Positions 9,378-23,400 of a DNA stretch of 64,000 nt are shown piece by piece. Origin of the DNA: Nemertoderma westbladi (Eukaryota > Xenacoelomorpha > Nemertodermatida > Nemertodermatidae); the NCBI GenBank assembly GCA_032718475.1, contig JAUCBJ010008402.1, positions 1 through 64,000 of the forward strand. The letters run 5' to 3'. The notes beneath the pieces are model-generated. The model made no database searches and was not told the DNA's origin. It saw nothing but the letters and a program-made list of their open reading frames with translations. The translations under genes were made by a program, and so were the position numbers. Numbering within the stretch: position 1 is the first letter of the stretch; every line of letters starts with the position of its first letter.

Positions 9378-10436
9378 GTTATCTCCTGGTACGCTACCTA
9401 GTCTGAGTTATCTCCTTGTACGCTGCCTAGTCTGAGTTATCTCCTGGTACGCTACCTAGTCTGAGTTATCTCCTTGTACGCTACCTAGTCTGAGTTATCT
9501 CCTTGTACGCTACCTAGTCTGAGTTATCTCCTTGTACGCTACCTAGTCTGAGTTATCTCCTTGTACGCTACCTAGTCTGAGTTATATCCTGGTACGCTAC
9601 CTAGTCTGAGTTATCTCCTTGTACGCTACCTAGTCTGAGTTATCTCCTTGTACGCTACCTAGTCTGAGTTATCTCCTGGTACGCTACCTAGTCTGAGTTA
9701 TCTCCTTGTACGCTGCCTAGTCTGAGTTATCTCCTGGTACGCTACCTAGTCTGAGTTATCTCCTTGTACGCTACCTAGTCTGAGTTATCTCCTTGTACGC
9801 TACCTAGTCTGAGTTATCTCCTTGTACGCTGCCTAGTCTGAGTTATCTCCTGGTACGCTACCTAGTCTGAGTTATCTCCTTGTACGCTACCTAGTCTGAG
9901 TTATCTCCTTGTACGCTACCTAGTCTGAGTTATCTCCTGGTACGCTACCTAGTCTGAGTTATCTCCTTGTACGCTATGTAGTCTGAGTTATCTCCTTGTA
10001 CGCTACCTAGTCTGAGTTATCTCCTTGTACGCTACCTAGTCTGAGTTATCTCCTGGTACGCTACCTAGTCTGAGTTATCTCCTTGTACGCTGCCTAGTCT
10101 GAGTTATCTCCTGGTACGCTACCTAGTCTGAGTTATCTCCTTGTACGCTACCTAGTCTGAGTTATCTCCTTGTACGCTGCCTAGTCTGAGTTATCTCCTT
10201 GTACGCTGCCTAGTCTGAGTTATCTCCTTGTATGCTACCTAGTCTGAGTTATCTCCTGGTACGCTACCTAGTCTGAGTTATCTCCTTGTACGCTACCTAG
10301 TCTGAGTTATCTCCTTGTACGCTACCTAGTCTGAGTTATCTCCTTGTACGCTACCTAGTCTGAGTTATATCCTTGTACGCTACCTAGTCTGAGTTATCTC
10401 CTTGTACGCTGCCTAGTCTGAGTTATCTCCTTGTAT

Positions 10437-12466
10437 GCTACCTAGTCTGAGTTATCTCCTGGTACGCTACCTAGTCTGAGTTATCTCCTTGTACGCTACC
10501 TAGTCTGAGTTATCTCCTTGTACGCTACCTAGTCTGAGTTATCTCCTTGTACGCTGCCTAGTCTGAGTTATCTCCTTGTATGCTACCTAGTCTGAGTTAT
10601 CTCCTGGTACGCTACCTAGTCTGAGTTATCTCCTTGTACGCTACCTAGTCTGAGTTATCTCCTGGTACGCTACCTATTCTCAGTTATCTCCTTGTACGCT
10701 ACCTAGTCTGAGTTATCTCCTTGTACGCTACCTAGTCTGAGTTATCTCCTGGTACGCTACCTAGTCTGAGTTATCTCCTTGTACGCTATGTAGTCTGAGT
10801 TATCTCCTTGTACGCTACCTAGTCTGAGTTATCTCCTTGTACGCTACCTAGTCTGAGTTATCTCCTTGTACGCTACCTAGTCTGAGTTATCTCCTGGTAC
10901 GCTACCTAGTCTGAGTTATCTCCTTGTACGCTACCTAGTCTGAGTTATCTCCTGGTACGCTACCTAGTCTGAGTTATCTCCTTGTACGCTACCTAGTCTG
11001 AGTTATCTCCTTGTACGCTACCTAGTCTGAGTTATCTCCTGGTACGCTACCTAGTCTGAGTTATCTCCTTGTACGCTATGTAGTCTGAGTTATCTCCTTG
11101 TATGCTACCTAGTCTGAGTTATCTCCTTGTACGCTACCTAGTCTGAGTTATCTCCTGGTACGCTACCTAGTCTGAGTTATCTCCTGGTACGCTACCTAGT
11201 CTGAGTTATCTCCTTGTACACTATGTAGTCTGAGTTATCTCCTTGTACGCTACCTAGTCTGAGTTATCTCCTTGTACGCTTCCTAGTCTGAGTTATCTCC
11301 TTGTACGCTACCTAGTCTGAGTTATCTCCTTGTACGCTATGTAGTCTGAGTTATCTCCTTGTACGCTATGTAGTCTGAGTTATCTCCTTGTACGCTGCCT
11401 AGTCTGAGTTATCTCCTGGTACGCTACCTAGTCTGAGTTATCTCCTTGTACGCTACCTAGTCTGAGTTATCTCCTTGTACGCTATGTAGTCTGAGTTATC
11501 TCCTTGTACGCTACCTAGTCTGAGTTATCTCCTTGTACGCTACCTAGTCTGAGTTATCTCCTGGTACGCTACCTTGTCTGAGTTATCTCCTTGTACGCTA
11601 CCTAGTCTGAGTTATCTCCTTGTACGCTACCTAGTCTCAGTTATCTCCTTGTACGCTACCTAGTCTCAGTTATCTCCTTGTACGCTGCCTAGTCTGAGTT
11701 ATCTCCTTGTACGCTACCTAGTCTCAGTTATCTCCTTGTACGCTGCCTAGTCTGAGTTATCTCCTTGTACGCTACCTAGTCTGAGTTATCTCCTGGTACG
11801 CTACCTAGTCTGAGTTATCTCCTGGTACGCTACCTAGTCTGAGTTATCTCCTGGTACGCTACCTAGTCTGAGTTATCTCCTTGTACGCTACCTAGTCTGA
11901 GTTATCTCCTTGTACGCTACCTAGTCTGAGTTATCTCCTTGTACGCTACCTAGTCTCAGTTATCTCCTTGTACGCTGCCTAGTCTGAGTTATCTCCTTGT
12001 ACGCTACCTAGTCTGAGTTATCTCCTGGTACGCTACCTAGTCTGAGTTATCTCCTTGTACGCTACCTAGTCTGAGTTATCTCCTTGTACGCTACCTAGTC
12101 TGAGTTATCTCCTTGTACGCTACCTAGTCTGAGTTATCTCCTTGTACGCTACCTAGTCTGAGTTATCTCCTTGTACGCTACCTAGTCTGAGTTATCTCCT
12201 TGTACGCTACCTAGTCTGAGTTATCTCCTTGTACGCTACCTAGTCTGAGTTATCTCCTTGTACACTATGTAGTCTGAGTTATCTCCTTGTACGCTACCTA
12301 GTCTGAGTTATCTCCTTGTACGCTACCTAGTCTGAGTTATCTCCTTGTACGCTACCTAGTCTGAGTTATCTCCTTGTACGCTTCCTAGTCTGAGTTATCT
12401 CCTTGTACGCTACCTAGTCTGAGTTATCTCCTGGTACGCTACCTAGTCTGAGTTATCTCCTTGTAC
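10437..12466. repeat. Satellite A higher-order block, copy 1 (70 monomers, 2030 bp)
   Basis: The order of variant monomers in this block recurs exactly 2030 bp (70 x 29) to the right. Landmarks shared at that offset are TACCTATTCT (10671 and 12701), the TTCC variant (near 11280 and 13310), ACCTTGTCTG (11571 and 13601), runs of TCAG variants, and TACACTATGT (12261 and 14291). The match begins just after a T/C difference at 10436/12466. Confidence 0.9.
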
Positions 12467-14490
12467 GCTACCTAGTCTGAGTTATCTCCTGGTACGCTAC
12501 CTAGTCTGAGTTATCTCCTTGTACGCTACCTAGTCTGAGTTATCTCCTTGTACGCTACCTAGTCTGAGTTATCTCCTTGTACGCTGCCTAGTCTGAGTTA
12601 TCTCCTTGTATGCTACCTAGTCTGAGTTATCTCCTGGTACGCTACCTAGTCTGAGTTATCTCCTTGTACGCTACCTAGTCTGAGTTATCTCCTGGTACGC
12701 TACCTATTCTCAGTTATCTCCTTGTACGCTACCTAGTCTGAGTTATCTCCTTGTACGCTACCTAGTCTGAGTTATCTCCTGGTACGCTACCTAGTCTGAG
12801 TTATCTCCTTGTACGCTATGTAGTCTGAGTTATCTCCTTGTACGCTACCTAGTCTGAGTTATCTCCTTGTACGCTACCTAGTCTGAGTTATCTCCTTGTA
12901 CGCTACCTAGTCTGAGTTATCTCCTGGTACGCTACCTAGTCTGAGTTATCTCCTTGTACGCTACCTAGTCTGAGTTATCTCCTGGTACGCTACCTAGTCT
13001 GAGTTATCTCCTTGTACGCTACCTAGTCTGAGTTATCTCCTTGTACGCTACCTAGTCTGAGTTATCTCCTGGTACGCTACCTAGTCTGAGTTATCTCCTT
13101 GTACGCTATGTAGTCTGAGTTATCTCCTTGTATGCTACCTAGTCTGAGTTATCTCCTTGTACGCTACCTAGTCTGAGTTATCTCCTGGTACGCTACCTAG
13201 TCTGAGTTATCTCCTGGTACGCTACCTAGTCTGAGTTATCTCCTTGTACACTATGTAGTCTGAGTTATCTCCTTGTACGCTACCTAGTCTGAGTTATCTC
13301 CTTGTACGCTTCCTAGTCTGAGTTATCTCCTTGTACGCTACCTAGTCTGAGTTATCTCCTTGTACGCTATGTAGTCTGAGTTATCTCCTTGTACGCTATG
13401 TAGTCTGAGTTATCTCCTTGTACGCTGCCTAGTCTGAGTTATCTCCTGGTACGCTACCTAGTCTGAGTTATCTCCTTGTACGCTACCTAGTCTGAGTTAT
13501 CTCCTTGTACGCTATGTAGTCTGAGTTATCTCCTTGTACGCTACCTAGTCTGAGTTATCTCCTTGTACGCTACCTAGTCTGAGTTATCTCCTGGTACGCT
13601 ACCTTGTCTGAGTTATCTCCTTGTACGCTACCTAGTCTGAGTTATCTCCTTGTACGCTACCTAGTCTCAGTTATCTCCTTGTACGCTACCTAGTCTCAGT
13701 TATCTCCTTGTACGCTGCCTAGTCTGAGTTATCTCCTTGTACGCTACCTAGTCTCAGTTATCTCCTTGTACGCTGCCTAGTCTGAGTTATCTCCTTGTAC
13801 GCTACCTAGTCTGAGTTATCTCCTGGTACGCTACCTAGTCTGAGTTATCTCCTGGTACGCTACCTAGTCTGAGTTATCTCCTGGTACGCTACCTAGTCTG
13901 AGTTATCTCCTTGTACGCTACCTAGTCTGAGTTATCTCCTTGTACGCTACCTAGTCTGAGTTATCTCCTTGTACGCTACCTAGTCTCAGTTATCTCCTTG
14001 TACGCTGCCTAGTCTGAGTTATCTCCTTGTACGCTACCTAGTCTGAGTTATCTCCTGGTACGCTACCTAGTCTGAGTTATCTCCTTGTACGCTACCTAGT
14101 CTGAGTTATCTCCTTGTACGCTACCTAGTCTGAGTTATCTCCTTGTACGCTACCTAGTCTGAGTTATCTCCTTGTACGCTACCTAGTCTGAGTTATCTCC
14201 TTGTACGCTACCTAGTCTGAGTTATCTCCTTGTACGCTACCTAGTCTGAGTTATCTCCTTGTACGCTACCTAGTCTGAGTTATCTCCTTGTACACTATGT
14301 AGTCTGAGTTATCTCCTTGTACGCTACCTAGTCTGAGTTATCTCCTTGTACGCTACCTAGTCTGAGTTATCTCCTTGTACGCTACCTAGTCTGAGTTATC
14401 TCCTTGTACGCTTCCTAGTCTGAGTTATCTCCTTGTACGCTACCTAGTCTGAGTTATCTCCTGGTACGCTACCTAGTCTGAGTTATCTCC
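12467..14490. repeat. Satellite A higher-order block, copy 2 (70 monomers)
   Basis: This copy directly follows copy 1 and matches it at every variant I compared, until TTGTACG against TGGTACG at about 12461/14491. The lack of differences in about 2 kb means a recent tandem duplication, or an assembly duplication. Confidence 0.88.
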
Positions 14491-17400
14491 TGGTACGCTA
14501 CCTAGTCTGAGTTATCTCCTTGTACGCTACCTAGTCTCAGTTATCTCCTTGTACGCTGCCTAGTCTGAGTTATCTCCTTGTACGCTACCTAGTCTGAGTT
14601 ATCTCCTTGTACGCTGCCTAGTCTGAGTTATCTCCTTGTACGCTACCTAGTCTGAGTTATCTCCTGGTACGCTACCTAGTCTGAGTTATCTCCTGGTACG
14701 CTACCTAGTCTGAGTTATCTCCTGGTACGCTACCTAGTCTGAGTTATCTCCTTGTACGCTACCTAGTCTGAGTTATCTCCTTGTACGCTACCTAGTCTGA
14801 GTTATCTCCTTGTACGCTACCTAGTCTCAGTTATCTCCTGGTACGCTACCTAGTCTGAGTTATCTCCTTGTACGCTATCTAGTCTGAGTTATCTCCTTGT
14901 ACGCTACCTAGTCTGAGTTATCTCCTTGTACGCTGCCTAGTCTGAGTTATCTCCTTGTACGCTACGTAGTCTGAGTTATCACCTTGTACGCTACCTAGTC
15001 TGAGTTATCTCCTTGTACGCTACCTAGTCTGAGTTATCTCCTGGTACGCTACCTAGTCTGAGTTATCTCCTTGTACGCTACCTAGTCTGAGTTATCTCCT
15101 GGTACGCTACCTAGTCTGAGTTATCTCCTTGTACGCTATGTAGTCTGAGTTATCTCCTGGTACGCTACCTAGTCTGAGTTATCTCCTTGTACGCTACCTA
15201 GTCTGAGTTATCTCCTTGTACACTATGTAGTCTGAGTTATCTCCTTGTACGCTACCTAGTCTGAGTTATCTCCTTGTACGCTACCTAGTCTGAGTTATCT
15301 CCTTGTACGCTACCTAGTCTGAGTTATCTCCTTGTACGCTTCCTAGTCTGAGTTATCTCCTTGTACGCTACCTAGTCTGAGTTATCTCCTGGTACGCTAC
15401 CTAGTCTGAGTTATCTCCTGGTACGCTACCTAGTCTGAGTTATCTCCTTGTACGCTATGTAGTCTGAGTTATCTCCTTGTACGCTACCTAGTCTGAGTTA
15501 TCTCCTGGTACGCTACCTAGTCTCAGTTATCTCCTTGTACGCTACCTAGTCTGAGTTATCTCCTTGTACGCTACCTAGTCTGAGTTATCTCCTTGTACGC
15601 TACCTAGTCTGAGTTATATCCTTGTACGCTACCTAGTCTGAGTTATCTCCTTGTACGCTGCCTAGTCTGAGTTATCTCCTGGTACGCTACCTAGTCTCAG
15701 TTATCTCCTTGTACGCTGCCTAGTCTGAGTTATCTCCTTGTACGCTATGTAGTCTGAGTTATCTCCTTGTACGCTACCTAGTCTGAGTTATCTCCTTGTA
15801 CGCTACCTAGTCTGAGTTATCTCCTGGTACGCTACCTAGTCTGAGTTATCTCCTTGTACGCTATGTAGTCTGAGTTATCTCCTTGTACGCTACCTAGTCT
15901 GAGTTATCTCCTGGTACGCTACCTAGTCTGAGTTATCTCCTGGTACGCTACCTAGTCTGAGTTATCTCCTTGTACGCTACCTAGTCTGAGTTATCTCCTT
16001 GTACGCTACCTAGTCTGAGTTATCTCCTGGTACGCTACCTAGTCTCAGTTATCTCCTTGTACGCTACCTAGTCTGAGTTATCTCCTTGTACGCTACCTAG
16101 TCTGATTTATCTCCTTGTACGCTACCTAGTCTGAGTTATATCCTTGTACGCTACCTAGTCTGAGTTATCTCCTTGTACGCTGCCTAGTCTGAGTTATCTC
16201 CTGGTACGCTACCTAGTCTCAGTTATCTCCTTGTACGCTGCCTAGTCTGAGTTATCTCCTTGTACGCTATGTAGTCTGAGTTATCTCCTTGTACGCTACC
16301 TAGTCTGAGTTATCTCCTTGTACGCTACCTAGTCTGAGTTATCTCCTTGTACGCTACCTAGTCTGAGTTATCTCCTTGTACGCTACGTAGTCTGAGTTAT
16401 CTCCTTGTACGCTACCTAGTCTGAGTTATCTCCTTGTACGCTGCCTAGTCTGAGTTATCTCCTTGTATGCTGCCTAGTCTGAGTTATCTCCTTGTACGCT
16501 ACCTAGTCTGAGTTATATCCTTGTACGCTGCCTAGTCTGAGTTATCTCCTGGTACGCTACCTAGTCTCAGTTATATCCTTGTACGCTGCCTATTCTGAGT
16601 TATCTCCTGGTACGCTACCTAGTCTGAGTTATCTCCTTGTACGCTACATAGTCTGAGTTATCTCCTTGTACGCTACGTAGTCTGAGTTATCTCCTGGTAC
16701 GCTACCTAGTCTGAGTTTATCTCCTTGTACGCTACCTAGTCTGAGTTATCTCCTGGTACGCTACCTAGTCTCAGTTATCTCCTGGTACGCTACCTAGTCT
16801 CAGTTATCTCCTTGTACGCTGCCTAGTCTGAGTTATCTCCTGGTACGCTACCTAGTCTGAGTTATCTCCTTGTACGCTACATAGTCTGAGTTATCTCCTG
16901 GTACGCTACCTAGTCTCAGTTATATCCTTGTACGCTACCTAGTCTGAGTTATCTCCTTGTACGCTGCCTAGTCTGAGTTATCTCCTGGTACGCTACCTAG
17001 TCTGAGTTATCTCCTTGTACGCTACATAGTCTGAGTTATCTCCTTGTACGCTACGTAGTCTGAGTTATCTCCTGGTACGCTACCTAGTCTGAGTTTATCT
17101 CCTTGTACGCTACCTAGTCTGAGTTATCTCCTGGTACGCTACCTAGTCTCAGTTATCTCCTTGTACGCTGCCTAGTCTGAGTTATCTCCTGGTACGCTAC
17201 CTAGTCTGAGTTTATCTCCTTGTACGCTACCTAGTCTGAGTTATCTCCTTGTACGCTGCCTAGTCTGAGTTATCTCCTTGTACGCTACCTAGTCTGAGTT
17301 ATCTCCTTGTACGCTACCTAGTCTGAGTTATCTCCTTGTACGCTACCTAGTCTGAGTTATCTCCTTGTACGCTACCTAGTCTGAGTTATCTCCTTGTACG

Positions 17401-20400
17401 CTACCTAGTCTGAGTTATCTCCTGGTACGCTACCTAGTCTGAGTTATCTCCTTGTACGCTACCTAGTCTGAGTTATCTCCTTGTACGCTACCTAGTCTGA
17501 GTTATCTCCTTGTACGCTACCTAGTCTGAGTTATCTCCTTGTACGCTACCTAGTCTGAGTTATCTCCTTGTACGCTACCTAGTCTGAGTTATCTCCTTGT
17601 ACGCTACCTAGTCTGAGTTATCTCCTTGTACGCTACCTAGTCTGAGTTATCTCCTGGTACGCTACCTAGTCTGAGTTATCTCCTTGTACGCTACGTAGTC
17701 TGAGTTATCTCCTTGTACGCTACCTAGTCTGAGTTATCTCCTTGTACGCTACGTAGTCTGAGTTATCTCCTTGTACGCTATGTAGTCTGAGTTATCTCCT
17801 GGTACGCTACCTAGTCTGAGTTATCTCCTTGTACGCTACCTAGTCTGAGTTATCTCCTTGTACGCTACCTAGTCTGAGTTATCTCCTTGTACGCTACCTA
17901 GTCTGAGTTATCTCCTTGTACGCTACCTAGTCTGAGTTATCTCCTTGTACGCTACCTAGTCTGAGTTATCTCCTTGTACGCTACCTAGTCTGAGTTATCT
18001 CCTTGTACGCTACCTAGTCTGAGTTATCTCCTTGTACGCTACCTAGTCTGAGTTATCTCCTTGTACGCTACCTAGTCTCAGTTATCTCCTTGTACGCTGC
18101 CTAGTCTGAGTTATCTCCTGGTACGCTACCTAGTCTGAGTTATCTCCTTGTACGCTACCTAGTCTGAGTTATCTCCTTGTACGCTACCTAGTCTGAGTTA
18201 TCTCCTTGTACGCTGCCTAGTCTGAGTTATCTCCTTGTACGCTACCTAGTCTGAGTTATCTCCTTGTACGCTACCTAGTCTGAGTTATCTCCTGGTACGC
18301 TACCTAGTCTGAGTTATCTCCTTGTACGCTACCTAGTCTGAGTTATCTCCTTGTACGCTACCTAGTCTGAGTTATCTCCTGGTACGCTACCTAGTCTGAG
18401 TTATCTCCTTGTACGCTACCTAGTCTGAGTTATCTCCTTGTACGCTACCTAGTCTGAGTTATCTCCTTGTACGCTACCTAGTCTGAGTTATCTCCTTGTA
18501 CGCTACCTAGTCTGAGTTATCTCCTTGTACGCTACCTAGTCTGAGTTATCTCCTTGTACGCTACCTAGTCTGAGTTATCTCCTTGTACGCTACCTAGTCT
18601 GAGTTATCTCCTTGTACGCTACCTAGTCTGAGTTATCTCCTTGTACGCTACCTAGTCTGAGTTATCTCCTGGTACGCTACCTAGTCTGAGTTATCTCCTT
18701 GTACGCTACCTAGTCTGAGTTATCTCCTTGTACGCTACCTAGTCTGAGTTATCTCCTTGTACGCTACCTAGTCTGAGTTATCTCCTTGTACGCTACCTAG
18801 TCTGAGTTATCTCCTTGTACGCTACCTAGTCTGAGTTATCTCCTTGTACGCTACCTAGTCTGAGTTATCTCCTTGTACGCTACGTAGTCTGAGTTATCTC
18901 CTTGTACGCTACCTAGTCTGAGTTATCTCCTTGTACGCTACGTAGTCTGAGTTATCTCCTTGTACGCTATGTAGTCTGAGTTATCTCCTTGTACGCTACG
19001 TAGTCTGAGTTATCTCCTTGTACGCTACCTAGTCTGAGTTATCTCCTTGTACGCTATGTAGTCTGAGTTATCTCCTTGTACGCTACCTAGTCTGAGTTAT
19101 CTCCTTGTACGCTACCTAGTCTGAGTTATCTCCTTGTACGCTACCTAGTCTGAGTTATCTCCTTGTACGCTACCTAGTCTGAGTTATCTCCTTGTACGCT
19201 ACCTAGTCTGAGTTATCTCCTTGTACGCTACCTAGTCTGAGTTATCTCCTTGTACGCTACCTAGTCTGAGTTATCTCCTTGTACGCTACGTAGTCTGAGT
19301 TATCTCCTTGTACGCTACCTAGTCTGAGTTATCTCCTTGTACGCTACCTAGTCTGAGTTATCTCCTTGTACGCTACCTAGTCTGAGTTATCTCCTTGTAC
19401 GCTACCTAGTCTGAGTTATCTCCTTGTACGCTACCTAGTCTGAGTTATCTCCTTGTACGCTACCTAGTCTGAGTTATCTCCTTGTACGCTACCTAGTCTG
19501 AGTTATCTCCTTGTACGCTACCTAGTCTGAGTTATCTCCTTGTACGCTACCTAGTCTGAGTTATCTCCTTGTACGCTACCTAGTCTGAGTTATCTCCTTG
19601 TACGCTACCTAGTCTGAGTTATCTCCTTGTACGCTACCTAGTCTGAGTTATCTCCTTGTACGCTACCTAGTCTGAGTTATCTCCTTGTACGCTACCTAGT
19701 CTGAGTTATCTCCTTGTACGCTACCTAGTCTGAGTTATCTCCTTGTACGCTACCTAGTCTGAGTTATCTCCTTGTACGCTACCTAGTCTGAGTTATCTCC
19801 TTGTACGCTACCTAGTCTGAGTTATCTCCTTGTACGCTACCTAGTCTGAGTTATCTCCTTGTACGCTACCTAGTCTGAGTTATCTCCTTGTACGCTACCT
19901 AGTCTGAGTTATCTCCTTGTACGCTACCTAGTCTGAGTTATCTCCTTGTACGCTACCTAGTCTGAGTTATCTCCTTGTACGCTACCTAGTCTGAGTTATC
20001 TCCTTGTACGCTACCTAGTCTGAGTTATCTCCTTGTACGCTACCTAGTCTGAGTTATCTCCTTGTACGCTACCTAGTCTGAGTTATCTCCTTGTACGCTA
20101 CCTAGTCTGAGTTATCTCCTTGTACGCTGCCTAGTCTGAGTTATCTCCTTGTACGCTACCTAGTCTGAGTTATCTCCTTGTACGCTACCTAGTCTGAGTT
20201 ATCTCCTTGTACGCTACCTAGTCTGAGTTATCTCCTTGTACGCTACCTAGTCTGAGTTATCTCCTGGTACGCTACCTAGTCTGAGTTATCTCCTTGTACG
20301 CTACCTAGTCTGAGTTATCTCCTTGTACGCTACCTAGTCTGAGTTATCTCCTTGTACGCTACCTAGTCTGAGTTATCTCCTTGTACGCTGCCTAGTCTGA

Positions 20401-23400
20401 GTTATCTCCTTGTACGCTACCTAGTCTGAGTTATCTCCTTGTACGCTACCTAGTCTGAGTTATCTCCTTGTACGCTACCTAGTCTGAGTTATCTCCTTGT
20501 ACGCTACCTAGTCTGAGTTATCTCCTTGTACGCTACCTAGTCTGAGTTATCTCCTTGTACGCTACCTAGTCTGAGTTATCTCCTTGTACGCTACCTAGTC
20601 TGAGTTATCTCCTTGTACGCTACCTAGTCTGAGTTATCTCCTTGTACGCTACCTAGTCTGAGTTATCTCCTTGTACGCTACCTAGTCTGAGTTATCTCCT
20701 TGTACGCTACCTAGTCTGAGTTATCTCCTTGTACGCTACCTAGTCTGAGTTATCTCCTTGTACGCTACCTAGTCTGAGTTATCTCCTTGTACGCTACCTA
20801 GTCTGAGTTATCTCCTTGTACGCTACCTAGTCTGAGTTATCTCCTTGTACGCTACGTAGTCTGAGTTATCTCCTTGTACGCTACCTAGTCTGAGTTATCT
20901 CCTTGTACGCTACCTAGTCTGAGTTATCTCCTTGTACGCTACCTAGTCTGAGTTATCTCCTTGTACGCTACCTAGTCTGAGTTATCTCCTTGTACGCTAC
21001 CTAGTCTGAGTTATCTCCTTGTACGCTACCTAGTCTGAGTTATCTCCTTGTACGCTACCTAGTCTGAGTTATCTCCTTGTACGCTACCTAGTCTGAGTTA
21101 TCTCCTTGTACGCTACCTAGTCTGAGTTATCTCCTTGTACGCTACCTAGTCTGAGTTATCTCCTTGTACGCTACCTAGTCTGAGTTATCTCCTTGTACGC
21201 TGCCTAGTCTGAGTTATCTCCTTGTACGCTACCTAGTCTGAGTTATCTCCTTGTACGCTACCTAGTCTGAGTTATCTCCTTGTACGCTACCTAGTCTGAG
21301 TTATCTCCTTGTACGCTACCTAGTCTGAGTTATCTCCTTGTACGCTACCTAGTCTGAGTTATCTCCTTGTACGCTACCTAGTCTGAGTTATCTCCTTGTA
21401 CGCTACCTAGTCTGAGTTATCTCCTTGTACGCTACCTAGTCTGAGTTATCTCCTTGTACGCTACCTAGTCTGAGTTATCTCCTTGTACGCTACCTAGTCT
21501 GAGTTATCTCCTTGTACGCTACCTAGTCTGAGTTATCTCCTTGTACGCTACCTAGTCTGAGTTATCTCCTTGTACGCTACCTAGTCTGAGTTATCTCCTT
21601 GTACGCTACCTAGTCTGAGTTATCTCCTTGTACGCTACCTAGTCTGAGTTATCTCCTTGTACGCTGCCTAGTCTGAGTTATCTCCTTGTACGCTACCTAG
21701 TCTGAGTTATCTCCTTGTACGCTACCTAGTCTGAGTTATCTCCTTGTACGCTACCTAGTCTGAGTTATCTCCTTGTACGCTACCTAGTCTGAGTTATCTC
21801 CTTGTACGCTACCTAGTCTGAGTTATCTCCTTGTACGCTACCTAGTCTGAGTTATCTCCTTGTACGCTACCTAGTCTGAGTTATCTCCTTGTACGCTACC
21901 TAGTCTGAGTTATCTCCTTGTACGCTACCTAGTCTGAGTTATCTCCTTGTACGCTACCTAGTCTGAGTTATCTCCTTGTACGCTACCTAGTCTGAGTTAT
22001 CTCCTTGTACGCTACCTAGTCTGAGTTATCTCCTTGTACGCTACCTAGTCTGAGTTATCTCCTTGTACGCTACCTAGTCTGAGTTATCTCCTTGTACGCT
22101 ACCTAGTCTGAGTTATCTCCTTGTACGCTACCTAGTCTGAGTTATCTCCTTGTACGCTACCTAGTCTGAGTTATCTCCTTGTACGCTGCCTAGTCTGAGT
22201 TATCTCCTTGTACGCTACCTAGTCTGAGTTATCTCCTTGTACGCTACCTAGTCTGAGTTATCTCCTTGTACGCTACCTAGTCTGAGTTATCTCCTTGTAC
22301 GCTGCCTAGTCTGAGTTATCTCCTTGTACGCTACCTAGTCTGAGTTATCTCCTTGTACGCTACGTAGTCTGAGTTATCTCCTTGTACGCTACCTAGTCTG
22401 AGTTATCTCCTTGTACGCTACCTAGTCTGAGTTATCTCCTTGTACGCTACCTAGTCTGAGTTATCTCCTTGTACGCTACCTAGTCTGAGTTATCTCCTTG
22501 TACGCTACCTAGTCTGAGTTATCTCCTTGTACGCTGCCTAGTCTGAGTTATCTCCTTGTACGCTACGTAGTCTGAGTTATCTCCTTGTACGCTACCTAGT
22601 CTGAGTTATCTCCTTGTACGCTGCCTAGTCTGAGTTATCTCCTTGTACGCTACCTAGTCTGAGTTATCTCCTTGTACGCTACCTAGTCTGAGTTATCTCC
22701 TTGTACGCTACCTAGTCTGAGTTATCTCCTTGTACGCTGCCTAGTCTGAGTTATCTCCTTGTACGCTACCTAGTCTGAGTTATCTCCTTGTACGCTACCT
22801 AGTCTGAGTTATCTCCTTGTACGCTACCTAGTCTGAGTTATCTCCTTGTACGCTACCTAGTCTGAGTTATCTCCTTGTACGCTACCTAGTCTGAGTTATC
22901 TCCTTGTACGCTACCTAGTCTGAGTTATCTCCTTGTACGCTACCTAGTCTGAGTTATCTCCTTGTACGCTACCTAGTCTGAGTTATCTCCTTGTACGCTA
23001 CCTAGTCTGAGTTATCTCCTTGTACGCTACCTAGTCTGAGTTATCTCCTTGTACGCTACCTAGTCTGAGTTATCTCCTTGTACGCTACCTAGTCTGAGTT
23101 ATCTCCTTGTACGCTACCTAGTCTGAGTTATCTCCTTGTACGCTACCTAGTCTGAGTTATCTCCTTGTACGCTACCTAGTCTGAGTTATCTCCTTGTACG
23201 CTACCTAGTCTGAGTTATCTCCTTGTACGCTACCTAGTCTGAGTTATCTCCTTGTACGCTACCTAGTCTGAGTTATCTCCTTGTACGCTACCTAGTCTGA
23301 GTTATCTCCTTGTACGCTACCTAGTCTGAGTTATCTCCTTGTACGCTACCTAGTCTGAGTTATCTCCTTGTACGCTACCTAGTCTGAGTTATCTCCTTGT

